Shown here: piece after piece, positions 31,770 to 45,304 of the stretch
Layout: every line of letters begins with the position of its first letter
Position numbering within the stretch: position 1 is the first letter of the stretch
Origin: Naegleria lovaniensis
Lineage: Eukaryota > Heterolobosea > Eutetramitea > Acrasida > Naegleriidae
Reading direction: 5' to 3'
Assembly (NCBI RefSeq): GCF_003324165.1
Contig: NW_025407834.1
Span: forward strand, 620,001-684,000
Length of the DNA stretch: 64,000 nt
Position numbers and translations under genes: made by a program
Notes under the pieces: generated by a model
The model's input: the letters and a program-made list of their open reading frames with translations, nothing else
What the model was told of the DNA's origin: nothing
Database searches by the model: none

Positions 31770-34423
31770 ATGCTCAAATTATTAGAACTTGCTTTGAGCT
31801 TTGTTGGATCTGTGGTTGCCTTCGGCATCAATGTATTGGATATTCTAGTGTATTATCTTCTTAAATTTACGATTGGTTTGAATTGGGCCACTCACGATCT
31901 TCGGGAAGTTTTTAAAAACGTAAAATCCTACAGTGTTGAAGTTGATGATGGTTCCTATGATCCAAAAACTGAAACCAAACCAAGAAGAGCCATTGAAAGC
32001 AAGGACGGTTTGGCTTACACTCCCATTGAAGGAGTCAATACTATGAAGCAATTATTGGCTAAAGTCGTTGCCAATAACAAGGACAAACCTTGCTTGGGTT
32101 ATCGACCAGCCATCCGTAAAATCGTTGAAAAGAGAGAAGGTCATGATTGGGAAATTATTGAATTCGCTGATTTGACCTATGAAAATTACGACAAGATTTA
32201 CTCTCGAATTAGGAACTTTGGTGCTGGTCTTGCTCGAGTCACTGGATTGAATTCACGTGGTCTATTCGGAATTTATGAAGACACTCGAAAGGAATGGTTG
32301 ATGGCTCTTCATGGTTGCTATCAATACAATATGGTTGTCATGACTTGTTACGCTAGTTTGGGTGATGAATCATTGTGTGCTGCCATTAATGAGACAGAGT
32401 TGCCTGGAATGCTTGTCAATGAGAAGAATCTTGGTAAAATTGCCAATGTTATTGTTCCACGATGCCCAAGCTTGAAGAATATCGTCTACACCAAGGCCCT
32501 CGTTTCCGATGAGAGCGATAAAAAGAAGACAAAGGATGCAGTTGAAGCCCTCGAGAAGAAGGGATTGAAGGTTTTACCTTTTGAGGAAGTTGAACAAATT
32601 GGTGAATCTGACTACAAGAGTAATAGTGTCATTCCTGTCAAGGAAGAGCCAACGACTGATTCTCTTGCGTTAATCATGTACACGAGGTATGTATGACGAC
32701 AATTGATCTGAGTGGTATTAACATCGAAATGCATTTGAACTGAATGTACTTTTAGTGGAACAACTGCTCAACCCAAAGGAGTGATGCGTAAGTTTATATT
32801 TTTCATTTCATCACTGAGCTAACAAATTTCAATTTGACATCTATTGTACTTTACTTCTCATGCCTGTTAATTCTTCATAATAACATGTTAACAGTTTCAC
32901 ACAAGAACATTCTTTCAATCATTGCAGGAGCCGACCAAAAAATTGGAGATGATACAAGCATTGAATACAATTATCTTGCCTATTTACCACTCGGTATGTA
33001 TGAATTTGAAAACTGAAAATTTTCTTATGAACGAACAATTCTGCTTTGTCTCTGATTAGCTCACATTTTGGAAATGGCTGCTGAGGTATGTACACGGTTT
33101 TATATGATAGTTGGAACGCAATAACTTGTGATTGAACAGCATGTCGTTTTGAAACGTGGTGGAAAAATTGGTTATGGTAATCCAAAGACTTTAAGCGACA
33201 AAGGAGCTAAACCAAAGGGTGATATTGAAGTCATTGCACCAACTGTTTTAGTTGGTGTTCCAAGAGTTTTTGACACAATCAAGAAGGGTGCTTTTGAGAA
33301 AATTAAATCATCTCCTCCATTTGTTCAATGGCTTTTCCACAATGCCTACAATTACAAATTAGATGCCATTAGACATGGAAGAGAATCCCCAGTATGGAAC
33401 TTTTTGGTTTTCAACAAATTTAAAAAGCTTGTAGGAGGTAACTTGGCTTTGATTTTTTCAGGAGGAGCTGCTCTCTCAAAAGAGTCGCACGAGTTTTTAC
33501 GTGTGTGCATGTCCTGTTCAGTAATTCAAGGATATGGCTTGACTGTAAGTTAGACTTTGTATTTAACTTGAATGATATATATAACGTGCTTGACTTATTG
33601 AATGAACAGGAAACATCCGCCGGTGGTACAATTCAATACGGCTACCAACCATTCACCACAAAGAACATTGGATCCCCCATTATTACTTGTCGTAAGTGTT
33701 TCTGAACTTGGTCTCACTAACCATGATGCATTACTCATCAACTAACCCATTGGTTGTGTTCTGTGAATTATTGACATAGAAATTAAATTAATTTCTGTTC
33801 CTGAAATGGGATATACCATCCATGACGAGGAACCTCGTGGTGAGCTTGCCATTAAGGGTAATAACATTTCTCTTGGTTACTACAAACAAGACAAACTCAC
33901 TAAAGAATCGTACACATCTGATGGCTATTTTCTCACTGGAGACATTGGCATTTTACACAAAGATGGATCTTTCAGTATTGTGGATCGTAAAAAGAATTTG
34001 ACCAAACTCGCCCATGGTGAATACATTGCTCTTGAAAAATTGGAGAGTGTTTATGGCAATTGTCCATTCGTCTCTCCAAATGGAATTATGGTGTATGGTG
34101 ATTCAGATCGAGATTATCCTGTAGCTCTCATTTTGGTTCAACCCGGTTATACCAAACAATGGGCTCAAGAACATGGAATTTCAGGAGATTTGACTCAAAT
34201 CATTAAGGACCCAAGAGTGATCAAGGCAGTTGCTGCCTCGTTGAAAGAAGAAGCAAAGAAGAATAATCTTCAACGAATGGAAGAAATCAAACATTTTAAA
34301 TTATTGCTCGACGAGTGGACACCTGACAATGAGTTGTTGACTGCCGCCATGAAGCTCAAGCGTGCCAATATTGTGAAACGATACAAGACAGAGATTGAGG
34401 AAATGTATGCCACAAGACAATAG
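31770..34423 (+). CDS. Long-chain acyl-CoA synthetase (AMP-binding)
   Basis: Seven exons: 31770..32686, 32756..32787, 32895..32993, 33060..33085, 33140..33544, 33610..33691, 33780..34423. Product 734 aa, with introns of 54-107 nt and two very small exons (32 and 26 nt). The N-terminal helix MLKLLELALSFVGSVVAFG should anchor it in ER or lipid-droplet membrane. Adenylation motifs are intact: YTSGTTAQPKGVM (split across the first intron), LPLAHILEMAAE, VPRVFDTI, FSGGAALSKE, QGYGLTET, GYFLTGDIG, IVDRKKNLTKLAHGEYIALE. It activates C16-C20 fatty acids to CoA esters for lipid synthesis or beta-oxidation. Reading continuity across all six introns supports the model strongly. Confidence 0.94.
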
Positions 34424-34595
34424 TTGTATCACTACCATTGGTTGAATCTTGTGGTCTTGGTATCCTTTCTGTGTGTGCAAATGCATTATGATCATTGTAT
34501 GTCATGGACTGTTCACGAATGAATATTTATAATCATTATTTATTGTATACTTGCAAGTTGTATGAACTTGATCCGAAAATGCCATTCCTTAAAAA

Positions 34596-35193
34596 ATGAC
34601 CTCACAACATCAACACGCTGTATTGAAAATGTAAGTGATGATGAGGCAGAGTTGTATATTGATAGAGATAATTTACCTTGATAATGCCTCGGAATTTGGT
34701 GACCCATATGATCATGTATTCAAAGCGAGAAGATGAAAATGGCGTCAAAAAGTAAAATACTTTGGGAGTCGGATTGGTCGGCTGGCCTTCCCTACGACAA
34801 CAATAAGGGAGAAATTGCAATTAGTAAGTGATTGATCATGCCCAGCTGCGTCTCATTTTGCATATTCATTTTGAAACACCCTCAGAAATTCCAAAAGAAA
34901 TATTGAAATGCCAACAAGTGCAGAGGGAAATTGTGTTTTCGTGCTCTCAACCCCTCAAAAATCTTTCACTTGTTCAGCTTGTAAAGCTCAACGGAAACGA
35001 CATTGAGAGATGGGATTTTGATTTCGGTTTTGTTATTCCAAACAGCGTCAACTCTTGGGAGTCGGTGATAGAAGCTGCAAAAGAAGGCACCATTGGTCCT
35101 GAAGTATTGTCCGGAAACGTGACCATTGACACTGCTTTCTATGATGGTGACAACTTGGTTGCATCAAATCGAGTAAGGGTGTATTATGTTTAA
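34596..35193 (+). CDS. PDE6D: PDE6D, prenyl-binding protein delta
   Basis: Three exons, 34596..34630, 34726..34823 and 34886..35193, with 95- and 62-nt introns, giving 146 aa (human PDE6D is 150). The protein reads VLKIEKMKMASKSKILWESDW, then KIPKEILKCQQVQREIVFS, WDFDFGFVIPNSVNSWESVI and TAFYDGDNLVASNRVRVYYV at the C terminus, all hallmark PDE6D segments forming the Ig-like prenyl pocket. It extracts prenylated GTPases and other lipidated cargo from membranes and hands them to Arl2/Arl3, notably for cilia. The first exon of 35 nt is recognisable only because splicing restores the family N terminus. The gene ends 62 bp from the convergent RUVBL2 stop. Confidence 0.94.
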
Positions 35194-35254
35194 CGTATTT
35201 GTACATTAAAGTTTACGAAAGTACTGCATTTCATTCTTGTAATTCAATGCAAAT

Positions 35255-37008
<1,754 letters not shown>

Positions 37009-37409
37009 AGTGGATAGAGTTGATGAAAATAATGATGGCCGTATGATTTGTTGTGGTTGTATGAAAATTATTCAAAAAAGCCGAATACAAAGACTGTTTA
37101 TGCTTGTTCCGGTGATGAATAATTTGAATTTTTTTTGTATTTGGATTTCTTCATCTCGGAAGCAATTCTCTTCATCAATCATGATGAAGAGACGATTAGA
37201 ACCATCGTTCTTTCTTTACATGCTCTTGCCATGATGATCCTTATATCAAGAAGATGAAACAAACTCATGGAATTCCCTCTCAAGGAATTTGGGTGAGGTT
37301 CAAAAATTCCGTTCACAATTAAAATTTGTTGTTAGAAAAAATATTTTCAAGCTTTCATTTCGTCTTACGCTGTAATTACGCAATCATTTCCTTCATTATC
37401 ATCATCATC
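37009..37409. other. Intergenic, divergent promoter region
   Basis: 401 bp between the divergent RUVBL2 and NTF2 genes. A plus-strand open frame of 74 codons here (37010-37234) has no recognisable content. An ATCATC run precedes the NTF2 start. Confidence 0.5.
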
Positions 37410-38051
37410 ATGGACTACGTACAAGTTGGAGAAGCTTTTGTCAAGCACTATTATAGTACTTTTGATCAAAATCGTCAAAATATTGCTCCTTTATATACTG
37501 ACAACAGTTTACTCACTTGGGAAAAGGACAAGATCCAAGGAAGAGTCGAGATTTTGAAAAAGTTGACTGAATTACCTTTCAACACTGTAAGACACGATAT
37601 TAACGTGTGCGATTGTCAGCCAAGTATGTCCGGAGGTGTCAATATTTTGTGTACTGGAAGTGTTGTTGTAAGTATCACACACCAAGCGTTGATGAATAAT
37701 GAAATTTTAATTCATGAATTAATATGAATCATTAATTTTACATTCCTTTATGAAAACAATTAATTTTTGGACTAAATGTTCCAATGATACAAAACTCAAC
37801 AAAACGGAATGAATCTACGTTGAATGTATTTTTGCATGTTGCCATACACTTTGGTTTGCTTCGTTGCGTCGTAAAATAACACATCAATTCCATAACATGA
37901 TATGGATCACCCACCACCTGTATTACACTTTTTCGTGTAATAGATTGACAATGAACATCCACACCCATTCTGTGAATTCTTCCACTTGACCAATGAAAAT
38001 GGTGGTTTCTATGTGACCAATCACATCTTCAGATTCAACTATGGTGCTTAA
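37410..38051 (+). CDS. NTF2: Nuclear transport factor 2
   Basis: Two exons, 37410..37667 and 37944..38051, phase 0, separated by a 276-nt intron that is long for this window. Product 121 aa. The first exon gives VQVGEAFVKHYYSTFDQNRQ, LYTDNSLLTWEKDKIQGR and NVCDCQPSMSGGVNILCTGSVV. The second gives PFCEFFHLTNENGGFYVTNH and the terminal IFRFNYGA. These match the NTF2 cone fold from end to end. NTF2 carries Ran-GDP into the nucleus. The start ATG follows an ATCATC-rich leader; the upstream in-frame TTG at 37326 is ignored. Minus-strand ORFs over exon 2 are shadows. Confidence 0.95.
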
Positions 38052-38553
38052 ATAAACAACATCAACAACAATGATAATGATACAAACACTTTGGTTCTCT
38101 CTATCCTGATCAACGTTGATGCAAGGCCGTTGGCGTTCGAATTGAAATAAGGAAACAAAAAAATCACTCCGTCTATTCTGCTTTGAATAAGGCAAGAAAA
38201 ATTCTCTACTGTTCCCTTTGAGAAGCCTTGTTGAACTCGGAGTTCAAAACGTGAGCAACCTTATATCTTATTCAGTTATTTCATCGTTTCTTAATTGGTG
38301 ATTTTGAAATCAAAATTATTAGTGTTATTTGTTGCAATAATTTTAACGTTAGCCTTCATCGTCATTTGTTCTCCGTAGTGAGAGGAAAGTACTCAACAAA
38401 ATTACTGGGGTTCTTCTTTAATATTACCCACATCAATTGTGTTTCGGAATCAAATTCTATCTCTTCAGCAGACATCTCTAAAATCACTCCACAGTATTTT
38501 CCCTTGTTTAACATCACAGCCAACGTCAACCATCACAAACGCAAATAATCAAC
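38052..38553. other. Intergenic spacer / 5' leader
   Basis: 502 bp between NTF2 and the next plus-strand gene. It holds a 60-codon open frame at 38366-38548 that stops just before the next ATG and has no recognisable domain. I regard it as leader sequence. Confidence 0.45.
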
Positions 38554-41500
38554 ATGTCAAACAAGCAACAAAAAAAGAGTAAAGGGCCACTGCTGTTGCT
38601 GAACCCTCTTGATTATCCTCTCTCGCAAACAGCTCCTTTCTACACATCACTATCACCTCTCCTTGCTGCCACCACAACAACGATTGAAGGAGGTATAGCA
38701 GAGTCATCATCAGCTGCAAGTTCTGATCGAAACAAAGTTTATTTTCTTCCTTTTTGTTTTACAAACTCACTTCAGTGTCTTTCAACTATCAAGACCCTCT
38801 CCTATCTATTTGATTTTGTGATTTTAGAACTTGAACAACAATTCCCTTTATTATCACCCGAGGACGAGGAAGAATTATTTACAAAACTTCTCGGTACAGA
38901 AAATTTATCATCACCAACATCAGCCGACGAAACTTTATCTCATCAACAAGAAATGAGCGAAACAGATTCACACCAAATTCAGTACGATCACGAAATTGTG
39001 AAAAAGTTTGTTGCCGAACTCAATGAAACACTCAAGAGAAAGCAAACAAAAACAAGCGGTGTTGACGAAAAAGCTTATGAAAAGCTGTGGAATCAATTAA
39101 CCAATCCCAGCTTGGCAACTGTGTACTTGACTGTATTATTAGGAAAACTTTTAATTCTTGAAGAGAAGGCATTGAAATTGAAACAAGACTTGACAGAAAA
39201 CTCTGAAAATGATCAATATGTTGATGACAAGGAAATATCATTGCAAGAAGTCATTGAAAGTCTTCAACTAGGTTCTCAAAAATATGACGCTCACAATCCA
39301 CTTCTTGCAAAGAGAAAGGAAGTCAAAAATAGGTACGTATTCTTTCAGCGCTGTGAATGATTGTCGAATTGAATCACAATCGGTCATGAATTTCAAATCA
39401 TCATATGTACGGTCATCAATTGGACCTTCTCACCGCAACATCATCGTCGAACGTCATCATCATTACATTATAATTTTCAACAACATTCTCACAAAATCCT
39501 CACATAACACAAAATCATCACAACAACCATAGACACTTGGTCGTTCAAGTAGATGAACGTATCTCAGAGTTTGTGAATACATACTATGACCTTTCAAAAC
39601 CTGGAGAGTCCACGACAAGTACCTCTGGCTCAGCTTCCGTCACATCTGACGTACTCACCAATGACGATTTGGAACTCTCCGATGTCATTTCCTCTCTTCA
39701 AGACAACAAGTGCTTCTCTTTCAACACAAGCTTCTTTTCTGATGGAGACTACTTTTCAAAGGCCCAATTGCACGAGAGATCAGCAATCATGCTCTCTCTC
39801 ATTTTTGTATCATCATTTTACAAGTTTGATTTTCAAAATGCTTCACTCATGTCTGTTCTCCAACTCTGGAAAAACCTTCGTTTCCAATGCCATAACGATT
39901 CCATAGGAGAAGAGATTTGTGAAGCATTATGCCCACCTGTTGACACTCTGTACAAATATATGCATGTTTGTGTGGACTATGATGTTGTGAAAGAATCTGA
40001 TATTGCTTTAAGACCATCCTTGAGCTTGCATGATCCACTTACTTCGATCGGAGCAATTATTTATGAGAGACTCAAGACTGTTGTCTCACACTTGCCCAAG
40101 TATACAGAAAATGTGCTGAACGATCTCATGACATTGGTCATTTCCACATGTTCAAACAAGTCTCTCATTTCAGAGAGTTATGATCCTATAGCTCTTAAGA
40201 ATGTTTTCAATTTTATGAAAATATTTTTACCACAACTTGTGATTTCTAGAAAGAGCAAAAAGTTACCAGAGCTCATGTCACTTTTGCAAAGATTTTTCCT
40301 TGAGCCTCTCCCTATTGGTGGTTTGTGCCACAATGTTTTAAGTATGTGTCTTAAGGAACAAAATAATCCTGGAATTCTCATGAGAGAACGATTCGAGAAT
40401 AGTGTACAACGAGTTGTTGTGAAAGGAAAGAGCATCATGAAGAGAAGAAAGGTTAACATTCTTTTCAATGGATTTTCTCACTCTGCTGATCATTTGATGG
40501 AAAGAGTTGACATGAGTAATAATTTTGCTGAGGACGATATTATTCAATGCAGAGCTAATTTGGTTTTGAACATTTTTGACGAGTCTGCAAACTCAGAGGT
40601 CAAGAAAATGTCAAAAGAATTGGAAAAGCTCTCGGCAAATGCCATTTCTGAATACTATGACGAAGTATGTGCTGCATATGCAGAGGAGAGCAAGCTCTTG
40701 AACCTTGCCAAGCAAATGCAATCATTCAAAGCAACAGGTGAGGTTTACAAGTTGGTAAGAGCTCAAGCTCCTAAATTACCCGATGTTGAGGTCGATCTCA
40801 TTGTCATGCCTGAAGAGGATGAATTGACTAAACTCAAGATGGAGAAGAAGATCTTTCCTCGCTCATGTTATTACGACAAGCTTGAAATGTTGATTGAGAA
40901 TGCTCGTAAGGAAGCACCTCAAGACGCAGAATCTGTTCAAATTGATGTTGCTGTTGCAGGAGGTAGCGGAACTTTGCATCGCTTTGTTCACTCTCTCTTC
41001 TTGGCACACAAGAATAACATTTTCAAGACAAAACCAGTTGTGGACTTGAGAGTATACTTGTTGCCACTTGGTATTAACAACTATCTCTCCAGCTGGCTTG
41101 AAAAGTACGATGGATGGTATTCGAGACATGTATTCTATCCTCTTCTTTGTAAGATTCCTGTATTACCACACTTGTTCTCATTCAATAGAACTACAGCAGA
41201 TGACTTTTTTGATAAGAGATCAGGTAGATCTTATTCCTCTGCGAGAAAATCAAGTCTTTTTGTTCCTCACATGAAATTGAGCAAGAGAGATCTTGTTAAA
41301 ACCACCGAATACAAGCCAAACAAGAAGGTCAAGACTCCGCACAAGTTCATGAGAAGTCTGTTGAATGACTATTTTATTGATGGCAACGTCTCTTATCCAG
41401 TTCACATTTACAATACACAATGCTTGACCAACGAAGTCATTATCATTCCCTCTGGTACTCAAGATGCTCAAAAATCCAAATCTACCAAGACCAAGGAATT

Positions 41501-42020
41501 TATTTCATTATCGTTCTGTCAACGATTGGATATTGGTATTTTGGCAGAGGCTCACTTATTCCAACGTGAGAACAAGATTGAAGCTTCAAGCATTGAAGAG
41601 ATTTTGGATAACAAGCAATTCAAATTTACAGGTACCCCACTCACTGTCAGCTATATTCCAATGGATCCTACTGGTGAAGAAAACCGTGCAGCTGAAATTC
41701 AAGAACCTGCCAAGACGTACAATTCAATTTCAATTCAATCGTGTAGCTTGTTTGGAGACAGAGGTTCTCTTGTCGCTCCAAGTCAGCCTTGGTTAGAAGT
41801 ATTTGTGGAAGAGACTGGAAGTAAGAAGAAGAAGAAGATGAGAGATTGTGATGTTGGAACCAATTATCATGTCGGTTCTGTCACTATTGAAAGTTCTACC
41901 TTCCAACAATTTTCTGTTCTCATGGATGGTGAATTGCATGGCCCGTTCCACAAGGTGATTATTAGCGTCCCACAACAGACATTTAAATTGCAGACATTTA
42001 ACAATGTTGACATTTATTGA
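38554..42020 (+). CDS. Large protein resembling PI3K regulatory subunit p101/p84
   Basis: Two exons, 38554..39332 and 39533..42020, joined in phase 2 over a 200-nt intron (GTACGT...CATAG); 1088 aa. The N-terminal 700 residues are mainly helical with acidic and Ser-rich linkers. From about residue 780 comes VDVAVAGGSGTLHRFVHSLF, then VDLRVYLLPLGINNYLSSWL and EKYDGWYSRHVFYPL, ending with FSVLMDGELHGPFHKVIISV. The L-P-L/V...YL...D-x-WY-x-R-x-V pattern and the terminal 'DG' strand resemble the C-terminal part of PIK3R5/PIK3R6. PACS proteins share a similar VPLG segment and are an alternative. The resemblance is by eye and weak. Gene structure is well supported; function is not. Confidence 0.7.
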
Positions 42021-42437
42021 GGTTGTAGAACGAGTAAACACATGTGTTTTTTATTAATAACAAATTCTACACTATTCCATCAATCAAAGCAACAATATCG
42101 TCCCTTGTTGGAACCTGCTTTACAAAACCTTGTACATTGTTGTCAACCATAGAATTAGGAGTCTACTTTAAAAATAATAAACAAAATAATATCAAGAGCT
42201 CCCCTAGCTCAGTTCGGTAGAGCGTTGGACTTTTAATCCAACGGTCGTGGGTTCGAGCCCCACGGAGAGCGAAAGAAATTTTTTGTTTGAACACAATTAT
42301 GAGGAATGTCAGAATCAATAATATTCATACAATAGACGACATTGTCAAAAAACTGAATTGATAATCGACAATGTATTTTACAGCTATTTTCTTCTTAGAA
42401 ATCACTTTTCCCTCCCGAAAATTATTGCTAAAGAAAA
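42021..42437. other. Intergenic region containing tRNA-Lys
   Basis: Apart from the tRNA at 42198-42271, only A/T-rich spacer is visible. Confidence 0.5.
42198..42271 (+). tRNA. tRNA-Lys (UUU anticodon)
   Basis: 74-nt cloverleaf. Acceptor GCTCCCC/GGAGAGC with one C-A mismatch at pair 5-68; discriminator G. D arm GCTC...GAGC; anticodon stem TTGGA/TCCAA with loop CTTTTAA (anticodon TTT); T arm GTGGG-TTCGAGC-CCCAC. No intron. Confidence 0.92.
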
Positions 42438-44911
42438 ATGGACGAAAACTCAACAGAACCAACGACCTTAAGAAAGAGGATAGAGAGAATGAATTGGGAA
42501 CGTATTAAGGAGGATGAGCTGGAACATGATTTCGATTCATTGGAAGAAAGTGATGAAGAAGAAGCGTTGGAAAAAGAAAAGTATTCCTTCTCTCACTCCA
42601 AGTGTGTTGAAGAATCCGTCCGAGTTGAAGACAGTGTGGATGTATTTGCAACCACAAATCAATTGGAGAAATATCTGATCAAGTTTAAAGTATGTTGTTA
42701 CGGATAAATCTTTTCTATTAACGCTTGCTTGATTCTATCCCCATGAAAGAAAAACCCGGCTTTCCAATTTAAACGCGATAAAGATTTTCATTTCGTTAAA
42801 GAACAGCTTCAATGCAATGCAAGAACCATCGTTAAGGAGGAGTTCAAATCCATTGAAGAGACTGTCATGACCAATCAAAACCCATTTGCTTTTATCAAGG
42901 AAAATATTCTCTTTCTTGGACATGAAGATAAGAAGAACAAAATGTGGGAATATACCTATCAAGTTGTAATATCATATTTCTTTCAACTACTCTTCTACAG
43001 ATCTAAGAATTTCAAGACTGGAAGGTAAGTCCATTCATGAACACATTTTTATTCTGAACAATTTTTAAGCCAAGAACTGCATGAACTTAAAGAAATGATC
43101 AACTCTCTGAAGAACATTGATTCTCAAACTACAACACAGCAAGCCAAAAAACTAAAGAAGAGCAAAACTGCTCAACCCGATTTTTTTTCAACTTTCAATA
43201 TTGATGGAGAGTCCAGGTATTGGCTGGTTTCCTTTGTTGTAGAGCTTCAAAGAAAAGGTTTGAAACCAAAGCAAGACCATAAGGATACATTTAAGAGCTG
43301 TTTATGGTTAAAAAGTGGAATTCGTCAATGGCTCAATTATTTAACAACTGAAAAGAAGCTCAGCGTTGAAAATTGCAAAAAGATCCGAGTGTTTGGAGCT
43401 TTGGTTGATAAGTTTAGAATATGTTTTTTAGAAGGAAGAGCACGACCTTGTCCAGAGTTAAGAGCTTCCTATCGAGATCATGGATTACCTATCTCGTATG
43501 AAATAACTGCTCTTCCAGTTTTAGATTTAGCCAGGACGACGATTTGGCTGTAGCTGCTCAATATTTGGCTGATATTCAAAGATTTTACTCCCAACTGTCT
43601 TTTACTGAGTGCTTGAGTGATTTATTTGCTCCAGAAACGAATTATACCAAAGATCTTTGTCAAAGAATTCCAAAATGTGAAATTTCCAACAATTATGATA
43701 CCAAAGACATCCTCAATAATCCCTTTTCGTCATTGGCTCAGGCCAGTTCTTTCATTGAGTCACTGTACAACGCTTTTACATTGGGAAAAGAAACGTTTGT
43801 TCCAAATCCCTACCAGTGCATGATAATTTGGTTTTGTGCTAAAAGTGAAATTCCAAAAATTACTGGTGCTGATCATTTTTGTAATGGTGTGTTTGCAGCA
43901 TTTGGGATTAGAAATGAATTGCAACCCTTAAAGTTTTACACTATCACACCCAACGGCTTGTCTTGGGAATACATTTTGCATCACAGTCCCAGAAGTGAGA
44001 ATCGCCAACAGGATGCTCTTATGAATATTTTAAAGCTTGTTGGTGTTCAAAGATGCTCCAACGAGTTTAATATTTCATCACATGATGGAATTACTTTTTG
44101 TACTCTCGCCTGGTGTAAGGAATTAAGTCAGGAAGTATTTGTGAAGATTACCTCTCGAAAGGAGAATGTAGAGGTGATGAATAAGGTGAAATCTCTTGAA
44201 CATGAAGGAATATGTAAGATTTACAGATATGAAGTGGTTGATTCTTTTTACAGTGCTCGGCTTTTTATCACCAATTTTTACACACTTCTTGAAATGGATG
44301 AGAGCAAGATTAATGTTTGCGAACTTTATGTCACAATTCAAGAGAAGCTTGTTCCAATATCAGAATCAAAGTTAGATTTTTCAAGTATGCTCGAGCAAAC
44401 TTTGGACGTTGTCGAGTTTCTTCACTCCAACAATATTGTTCATTCTGATCTTTCATTGAACAATTTCATGATTAGACCTGCAAAACATGGAAACCCGAAA
44501 TCAAGGATTGTATTGATTGATTTTAATAATAGTTTTTTAAAGAAGGAGTGTGGATGTATACTCTACACTGGTACAGAATTACAACTTTTTAAATTTCCAT
44601 ACACTCATCCAAGAAAGGAGTGGAGAGGAAGTGTTTTACGTGATACTTATGCCTTGGGTATTGTCGTTGCAGAAATGCTAAAGATATTCCATTTCAAGGA
44701 AAAGAGATTTCGATTCTATAGCTCATCTTTGGAAGAAGCAAGAATTCAAGTACTTGATTATTTAAAAAAAGTCAAGGATCAAAACAGAAACTTTGAATCC
44801 ATGTTTAAGTTCGTTGATACGCTTCTGAACATTAAGGAAAAGCTCTCCTCCTTGCATGAGGCCAGAAAATTATTAACAGAGAGAATTCTTCAACCATTAG
44901 ACTTGAATTGA
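42438..44911 (+). CDS. Divergent FunK1/effector-like protein kinase (frameshifted)
   Basis: Exons 42438..42689, 42750..43024 and 43070..44911 (60- and 45-nt introns), about 789 aa once one base is restored. Within the third exon the frame ends LARTTIWL-stop at 43553. The next frame picks up DDLAVAAQYLADIQRF; adding a G at 43533-43537 gives LARDDDLAVAAQYL. The C-terminal third is kinase-like: VEFLHSNNIVHSDLSLNNFMI replaces HRDLKxxN with HSDLSxxN, and IVLIDFNNS replaces DFG with DFN, like fungal FunK1 and Crinkler-type kinases. The metal-binding Asp is kept but the HRD Arg is not. The N-terminal 450 residues have no recognised domain. Substrate unknown; activity plausible but unproven. Confidence 0.72.
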
Positions 44912-45304
44912 TCAAGAACAGAAAATCCGAGTGTAAGATTCATTCCAAAAGTCCAGTTCATCAACAACGACGACAAAGAAAATCAGATTGTAAGATTGTA
45001 AATAAAGAAGTTTAACTGAGGTTGTTAGACGTTCGAAAGAACATCGCGTCATACCAATACTGGCCAAAATAATTAAGTAAGAGATGTTGCTGTTAGCATC
45101 CTAATCTTGTCAAAACAATAAGAATATAAAGCTTCACTTGGAAATGGAAAAAATCTCTGAAATCTAAAGCTTTTTAAGGGGTAAGATTCGTTGGCTACAC
45201 AAGTTTGTCCATGATTACTGGTGGACACGCACTCGTCGTATTTGGAAAGCTATTCCATCACATTTCTGTCAGATCGAAATGGTGATCTTTTCCAGCTCAA
45301 AAAA
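44912..45304. other. Intergenic spacer
   Basis: 393 bp between tandem plus-strand genes. No exon or RNA gene recognised. An A-run leads directly into the ATG at 45305. Confidence 0.45.

Noticed and set aside
37738-38195. Two overlapping minus-strand frames
   Set aside because: They lie over NTF2 intron and exon 2; the plus strand gives the exact NTF2 C terminus.
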